A stretch of 64,000 nucleotides of DNA from Bolinopsis microptera. Lineage: Eukaryota; Ctenophora; Tentaculata; Lobata; Bolinopsidae. Both the position numbers and the translations under genes were made by a program. Below are positions 58,590 through 64,000 of this stretch, piece after piece. The notes beneath the pieces are model-generated. The model searched no databases, was not told where the DNA came from, and was given only the letters and a program-made list of their open reading frames with translations. The stretch covers positions 4,425,902 through 4,489,901 of the forward strand of contig NC_087076.1 in the NCBI RefSeq assembly GCF_026151205.1, in the 5' to 3' direction. The first letter of the stretch is position 1. Each line of letters opens with the position of its first letter.

Positions 58590-60176
58590 ATTTACCACAA
58601 AACAATCAATACATAATGTTATATTCATAATTAATTCAAATTTCAAACACATATACAGTACGCCGCGCACACAGCCATAATTTTCAATTGTTCAGAAATT
58701 CGTAGGTCAGATGTAGGCGCCGCGCACAGGATCTATTTAATTGTTATCTTACAATTACATGTCGCATTTCTTAATTACTAGAGCCAAAATTTCAGAAGCA
58801 AAATAATTTAAAACATATTTCTGTCGTTCACGCAGTACAGGCCGTGAGCACTGCGATCTAATTAATAGATCGAATAATAATAATGGAGAAATTCCAAAAA
58901 CCGCGCGCTCGTTATTTGTGATTAAATTGAGTGCGCGCCTCTGTGAACAGCAGTACCGCTCAATCATGAAGTACTAGGCGGTACGCAGTTCTGCGTGAGG
59001 CGTAGACATTTGTAGCACACGTTTCATTCAACTAATCAATTATGTGACATGTAATTATATTAAAGCAAAAAGAATATTAATTTTAGTAATAATTGACGTA
59101 AACATATGTGCTTAAATAACATTTATAATCTAGCGAGTTACCAATAATATAATACTATTTGTTTGTATTATTGATTATATATGTTTACACTAGCCTATAT
59201 TATGATGGAGATATACATTATATAATTGCTCCAATATTCAACACTGCTAAACAACAAATACCTACTCGCCCATCGATGAAGCAGTCGCCAAAACAAAGCT
59301 CAAAGTTAATATACCTTCGTACTTCGTTTTGGAAACTGTAGAATGCCAGTAAATAATTAGTGTTTCAATCGTGTATTCGATGGGCAAGCACTCGCCACTC
59401 GAGGCCGAGACAAACGGCACCGGCTCTGCCCTGCAACCATGAAGTAATGTAAGCAGTAAGGCGAGGCGGTGGTGTGCGCCGTTTATACGGCCCACAGCAC
59501 GAGACATTTTGAGCTCCAAGACTGAAGACTTAAGACTATAAAAGTCCCGAGTTAAACGTAGCGACTTACCATCGTCAGCCGTCAAAAATTTAGAATTTGT
59601 ATGTTATAAACTCTACATCTGATATCAGTATAACATGTAATTTAGTTTGTTATTGGCTAAATTTTTAACTCGATTAAGCGATGCAGACGGATGAACTAAG
59701 CTCCTCCTCCGTCAAAAACACAATGAGAGGGGATTGTGGAAGGACACGAACACTATTCGTTAACTCGTACCCCGGGTACCCCCTAGAACTATGTCCCATC
59801 AGAGAGAGAGCCCATCACCCGTCAGATCGAAAACAGTGTTTTAATTTTGATATATGCTGTACCAATTACAATAAATGGTAAGTCAAGGCTGACGTTGGTA
59901 GCAAAATATAAAGTGACACGTTACAACAAAATAACCACTACACACTACACACTATACGCTATAACTATTGTACACAGTACACAGTATAACTAAAATATAA
60001 AATATAAACAAGTTACAAGAGACAAAAGAGTTTACAGAAGAGTTTTACATCGGCTCAGCACCGCCAGGACATTGGCTATACACGTGGGTCAATTAGTTTG
60101 ATTTGGTATGGTTCGACCGGGAAAGTGGTCGAAATTAGTGCTCTTAATGAGTCATCACTGTCGTCTAAATATTAGA
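58590..60176 (-). repeat. Interspersed repeat B, right copy, inserted in the transposase
   Basis: Inverted copy of 56698-58202. It separates transposase fragment 1 from fragment 2 exactly at the coding break, so it is an insertion into the mariner-like element. Confidence 0.8.
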
Positions 60177-60370
60177 ATGACAGTCAACGAAGTTCGCTAT
60201 ATGGATCTGCTGGAGAACAAGTTTTATCCTGATCTGTCGCAGTTCTACTTCAACAACCCCCACCTCACCACGAACTGGTGGTTCATGCAGCATGCAGGAT
60301 GGAGCTCGACCTCACATCGTTCGACCAGTTCAGAAATTCCTCGCAAACAAGTTATCCACAGAATAAACCT
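60177..60370 (+). pseudogene. Mariner-like transposase fragment 2
   Basis: Starts immediately after the repeat arm with MTVNEVRYMDLLE, then WWFMQHAGWSS, where intact relatives have a W(F/M)QDGA motif with the second catalytic Asp. That Asp is lost (QHAG). The downstream reading is damaged and runs into a possible LINE tail (SCNSIKSRLNRSLLDA, 60380-60440). Confidence 0.6.
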
Positions 60371-61139
60371 GACTTTGTGAACACATCTTGTAACTCAATC
60401 AAATCAAGGCTAAACCGATCTCTTCTAGATGCCTTAACGGATGTTATATTATTATTACTCGTCTAAAGTGCTACGAAGTAGCGCGCGCCGGGCCAGACCA
60501 TTAACAATGGTCAACTAGATGCCCAAAGCAGGTTCGATAATGAGTGGCATAATGACAACTTTAACAGTTTTAGACCATGCTAGATTATTGATAAAAACGT
60601 GGAATTTATGTAAACAAATACTTAATTACTTAAATATTGCCGTTTCCGTACGGCGCTATACGTAATATATGTTAAAAGCGCGCCGCAGCTACTCACTACC
60701 TCAACATTTGCGCGCGCGGGTGTCTTAAGCGCGCACGTACGTTTATTCTTGGCCGTTAATCAGACCCATGACGCTATAGGTGGCAGTGACTGTAATTTTC
60801 TTCAACAATTACTGAATTATCCATCCATAAAGTGATTTACAAAATAAAATGACACGTAAACCTTGTGTTTCGGTTTTCACTTAAACGGTACTTGGCGGCT
60901 GAACTGTGGTGTCTGACGTTTGCAGCTAGATCGGACTTTGATATTATATTAGCAAATTTGTATAGTGTATAATTGTTTAGTGTTTATGATACTCTGCAAC
61001 CTGGTAGCGCGGCTGACACAAAAACAAAATGTTGGCCTGGCTTGTGCATAACCAAGTAAATAACACGCACTCCGATAAAAGCCGTCTGGAGAAACTCCGC
61101 AAAATGTTCATTGTAGTCAACGGGCACAAAGAAGCACTA

Positions 61140-62007
61140 TAGTAGAGGCTCTTACGGGCAAAAAGACGTGTTTTCTGCACGAGTTTAGAGACCTAACCGC
61201 TAATTGGACACAATAGTATGATGTCTAAGGATCGATAATATGTTAAGAAGTATAAATTTGGCCTTATTAGTCACGTGCTATACCAATGCGCGTTTTAAAC
61301 TTTGACAGTCTATTACTCTAAGGCAAATAGAGTAATTATATTCATATTTTGTCAGCAATAAGATCACATTATTTTCTATTTAGTGTGAAAATATGAGCTA
61401 GAACGGACATAATCTCGCTGAGTTATAGCTGTTTGAAATTTATGATGAACGCGCGGGTGCCAATACAATTGATAACAACTAAATGCTTTTGCGCGTAGTG
61501 CGCGTCGAAAATTTGGCAAAAACGCTTGCGGAGTGACAATATTCAAACTTCGATAAAGTATATGAAGTGGGTACTTCTCGGAAAGGAAAAATTTAGGCAA
61601 ACACGATGTGACTATTTTTGGGTTGATTTAATACAACTGTAAAAAATTATTCAAACTTCAAGCAAAAAAAGTCAAATTTTTTTACCACTTTTTTGGATTT
61701 TTACCCCCAAAAAAATAGAGGGATTTTTCAAATTTTTATATCATCTTGTGCAGCTGTGTTTTAGCTATCTCCATGCAAGTTTTGCCGACATGCCAACAAA
61801 ATTAACTTGTTCAAAATATCGAAAAACATGGTTTTTTGGCCTATTTTTTGCCCAAAAATCGGTTTTTTTGCAATTTTACCCCCAAAAAGTCAGTCCAATC
61901 ATCTTAAAACCACTTTTAATCGATTCTACGGTCAAAAATACGTCTAGTAAGGTGTATCTGGGGTCCCTAGCGTATTGAGCAGACAATGCCCGTAAGAGCC
62001 TCTACTA
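61140..62007. mobile_element. 868 bp terminal-inverted-repeat element
   Basis: Inverted ends of about 20 bp (TAGTAGAGGCTCTTACGGGC), flanked by CTA on both sides (61137-61139, 62008-62010). The matching place in left arm A (near 52310) has no element, which fixes its limits. No coding capacity recognised; several T-rich runs inside. Confidence 0.75.
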
Positions 62008-62162
62008 CTACTAGCAATTGTGTCCTTTACCCTCCTACATAATTTGAACATTTCTGTGGCTAACTCATTGAACAACATCTAAATTAAAATGTGTCTGGTA
62101 TTAAAAGATTCAGTAAGTTATTTTTTCTTGTACGCTGTACACTGTAGTTAGTAAATGCAAAC

Positions 62163-62337
62163 TTAATTGACGATGTCAATTCATGGTAGCTCGGCGCGGC
62201 ACAGTAGCGCATTTCGCCGATCTAGCCGCTGTGAGAAGCCTTGACATACGGAAAATAATATCTCTGATATTTGTGATACGTAACATGTATCAAGAGAAGC
62301 CTTATTGAGTGCGCGGCACAGTAACGCATCGCGCTAC
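62163..62337. mobile_element. 175 bp insertion with 10 bp direct flanks
   Basis: AAATGCAAAC occurs on both sides (62153-62162, 62338-62347). The segment is absent from left arm A. Inside, GCGCGGCACAGTA is present twice. Similar GC-rich words occur at 4055-4440. Confidence 0.6.
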
Positions 62338-62574
62338 AAATGCAAACCAAACTTTTTCGATCAGCCGCGCGCTGAACCAGTGTTGTACTAGGTAAAAATT
62401 GTGTATATTTTGTTCATTTTTGAGTGTAAATTAATTTATTAATTTATCACAAATTATTTTTTTAATTTAACCACTTATGTGAAATGGTTATTTTGACTTA
62501 AAATATTTGAACTAAATATGAATTGATTGTGGGTATAAAATAAAATTTGTTTTACTAAAATTTGTTTTACTAAG

Positions 62575-62765
62575 TTCGCCCACAGAACCATCGGACATCT
62601 TGGAACACACCACGTGTGACTACTTCCTGTGGGGGTGGGTGAAGGGCCAACTCTATACTACAAGAGATATCCTATTGCAGACATCACGCAGCTAAAGCAC
62701 CACCTGATCGACATCATCCATAATATGGACCCAGTGTTTGCTATGAACGCTTGTCGGACTGAAAC
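62575..62765 (+). pseudogene. Mariner-like transposase fragment 3 (C-terminal)
   Basis: Reads CDYFLWGWVKGQLY, then in another frame LKHHLIDIIHNMDPVFA. The C-D-Y/F-F-L-W-G motif carries the third catalytic acidic residue in this family. Separated from fragment 2 by about 2.2 kb of inverted-repeat arm, with a frameshift inside. Confidence 0.65.
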
Positions 62766-62887
62766 ATCTTTATTGAAATTATTGAATTGTTTTTGTGTGG
62801 GAATTTTGATTAGTTGATTTCATTTATCCTAAAACTTGGTGTTTTCCTGTCTAGCAAAGTCATTATCGGTATCCAATCAATCATGAT

Positions 62888-63222
62888 CAGGTCGTCATCT
62901 CCTCAGTATGTTTGGTAAAGCCTAGTGAACCTCATTAATACACGCTAGTGCCTTACAGTTCCAAAATACATAATCATGGCGACGATAGTTCAACTTGAAC
63001 CTTTATAGTTTTTACAGGTTCAAGTAACTTTAAGTGTTAGAGCCTCGAATTATTCTGTAAAACCCTCTGGTGTCGAGATTACTCCATCAGATCCCAAATT
63101 CGGATCCACTATTGTTAAGGAGACCCGCATGGCGCATCCAGTAGGGACTGTTGGCGGTAAGCTACAGCTCCTGCTGGTAATCGACTCGGAAAACAGTAGT
63201 AATCCCCGTTTTTGGGTTGGAA
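62888..63222. other. 5' leader of the terminal LINE
   Basis: No ORF. Likely contains the 5' untranslated region of the LINE that opens at 63223; the 5' boundary is not visible. Confidence 0.35.
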
Positions 63223-64000
63223 ATGAACACCAGATCGAAAACAGTTCCCCAGCTAGAATCCACTCTTACTGCTCCTATACCCCCTCCTAGAAGCCGTAAA
63301 TCTCTAAATCCCACCTCCCTTAGTGAAAAGCATGCTCTCCCTATCCACATTCACAAAAGAGCACAAGAAATCCAAGCTCCTAACACAGCCATAGATGAGT
63401 TCATAACATCGGAAAGACTGAAATCTAACAGACAACAGATCCTAATATCAGACCACAGCACCCAAGAAGATATCTGTCCAACATGCCACCTCGGTGTTCT
63501 TGCTAAACAAGATGGGCTCCTTTGTGAACAGTGCAATGTTTGGCACCATCCCATTTGTGAGGAAATCAACACCAAAGAATACAAACACCTCCAAGATGAA
63601 AAGTTTGACATTGCATTTGTATGTGGTAACTGTGAAAAACAACGCCTTACTACATCCACTTTACCTCCCCCGGATGCAGTCATCGCATCGATCAACAATG
63701 CAAAATGGGGAGTCCTAAAAGGTTTACAGATAAGGCCAGCTGTAGACTCTATCTACAAGAGGGTAGTCCTTTGGAAGAAGAACATGTTTAAGGTACCGAA
63801 AGGCAAGATAGGAGAGAGTTTTATTGAGGAAGTTGCCAATACCATCAACCTCTTTAACAGTGGCTCTAACCTCGAGAGTGTTGCAATTACTATGACGCTT
63901 ATAATTTTTCCCCTCCTGCTCCAGAAACCCTCCAAATCCTCTAAAGCCAAAGACCATGTAGCACACCTGGAAAGAAGACTTGTTATGTTATGTGCTTGCG
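63223..64000 (+). CDS. LINE polyprotein, 5' part with PHD-like zinc finger (partial)
   Basis: Open from Met 63223 (in-frame stop at 63178-63180) to the window edge, 259 codons without a stop. Residues about 80-130 form a PHD-type Cys/His finger: CPTCHLG, CEQCNVWHHPIC, VCGNC. The C-terminal part (LWKKNMFKVPKGKIGESFIE, LLLQKPSKSSKAKDHVAHLE) matches the conserved segment that precedes endonuclease/reverse-transcriptase domains in a LINE family I know from cnidarians and other invertebrates. The frame looks undamaged, suggesting a recent copy. The reverse transcriptase would lie beyond the window. Confidence 0.75.
   Translation, partial: MNTRSKTVPQLESTLTAPIPPPRSRKSLNPTSLSEKHALPIHIHKRAQEIQAPNTAIDEFITSERLKSNRQQILISDHSTQEDICPTCHLGVLAKQDGLLCEQCNVWHHPICEEINTKEYKHLQDEKFDIAFVCGNCEKQRLTTSTLPPPDAVIASINNAKWGVLKGLQIRPAVDSIYKRVVLWKKNMFKVPKGKIGESFIEEVANTINLFNSGSNLESVAITMTLIIFPLLLQKPSKSSKAKDHVAHLERRLVMLCAC

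Larger units (their letters stand above)
60543..62552 (-). repeat. Long inverted repeat A, right arm (with two insertions)
   Basis: Complement of 51951-52905. The extra length is explained by an 868 bp element (61140-62007) and a 175 bp insertion (62163-62337). It lies between transposase fragments 2 and 3. Confidence 0.8.

Overview
The window is animal (metazoan) nuclear DNA. It is AT-rich, with GT-AG introns, long introns and many degraded transposable elements. The main gene is a complete plexin (semaphorin receptor) on the minus strand. It starts with an ATG at 51873 and ends with a stop at 6017, and I reconstruct 32 coding exons. Splice phases agree across every junction, giving 1,785 residues if one weak exon (38712-38790) is accepted. 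The order is signal peptide, Sema, PSI1, IPT1, PSI2, IPT2, PSI3, IPT3-6, one transmembrane helix, then the split GAP domain with an inserted Rho-binding domain. The species cannot be read from the sequence. The kinds of retroelement remind me of cnidarians and other early-branching marine invertebrates, but that is a weak inference.

Two ordinary genes lie inside plexin introns on the opposite strand. One is a secreted protein with five thyroglobulin type-1 modules (9945-13306, eight exons). The other is a rhodopsin-family GPCR (30203-31418, two exons). A third plus-strand open frame in a plexin intron (18391-19302) resembles ORF1 of a non-LTR retrotransposon. The same introns hold a 1.4 kb palindromic element bounded by TTAA (13461-14860), a 1.5 kb terminal-inverted-repeat element with a decayed DDE transposase (15692-17230), a 1.6 kb non-coding terminal-inverted-repeat element (33991-35591), perfect palindromes, and several micro- and minisatellites.

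Upstream of plexin (about 51.95-62.8 kb) is a stack of nested insertions. It holds two pairs of inverted repeats, a mariner-like transposase cut into three pieces, fragments of a LINE reverse transcriptase, an 868 bp element whose unoccupied counterpart survives in the opposite arm, and a 2.3 kb element carrying six plus six inverted copies of a 17 bp motif spaced about 150 bp apart. The last 0.8 kb is the open 5' part of a LINE polyprotein with a PHD-like finger; it runs off the window.

Downstream of plexin (1-6.0 kb) is repeat-derived: an integrase fragment, a LINE reverse-transcriptase tail, an old copy of one of the 57-60 kb repeats, and a cluster of GC-rich repeat modules. I saw no rRNA gene, tRNA gene, CRISPR array or bacterial-type operon.
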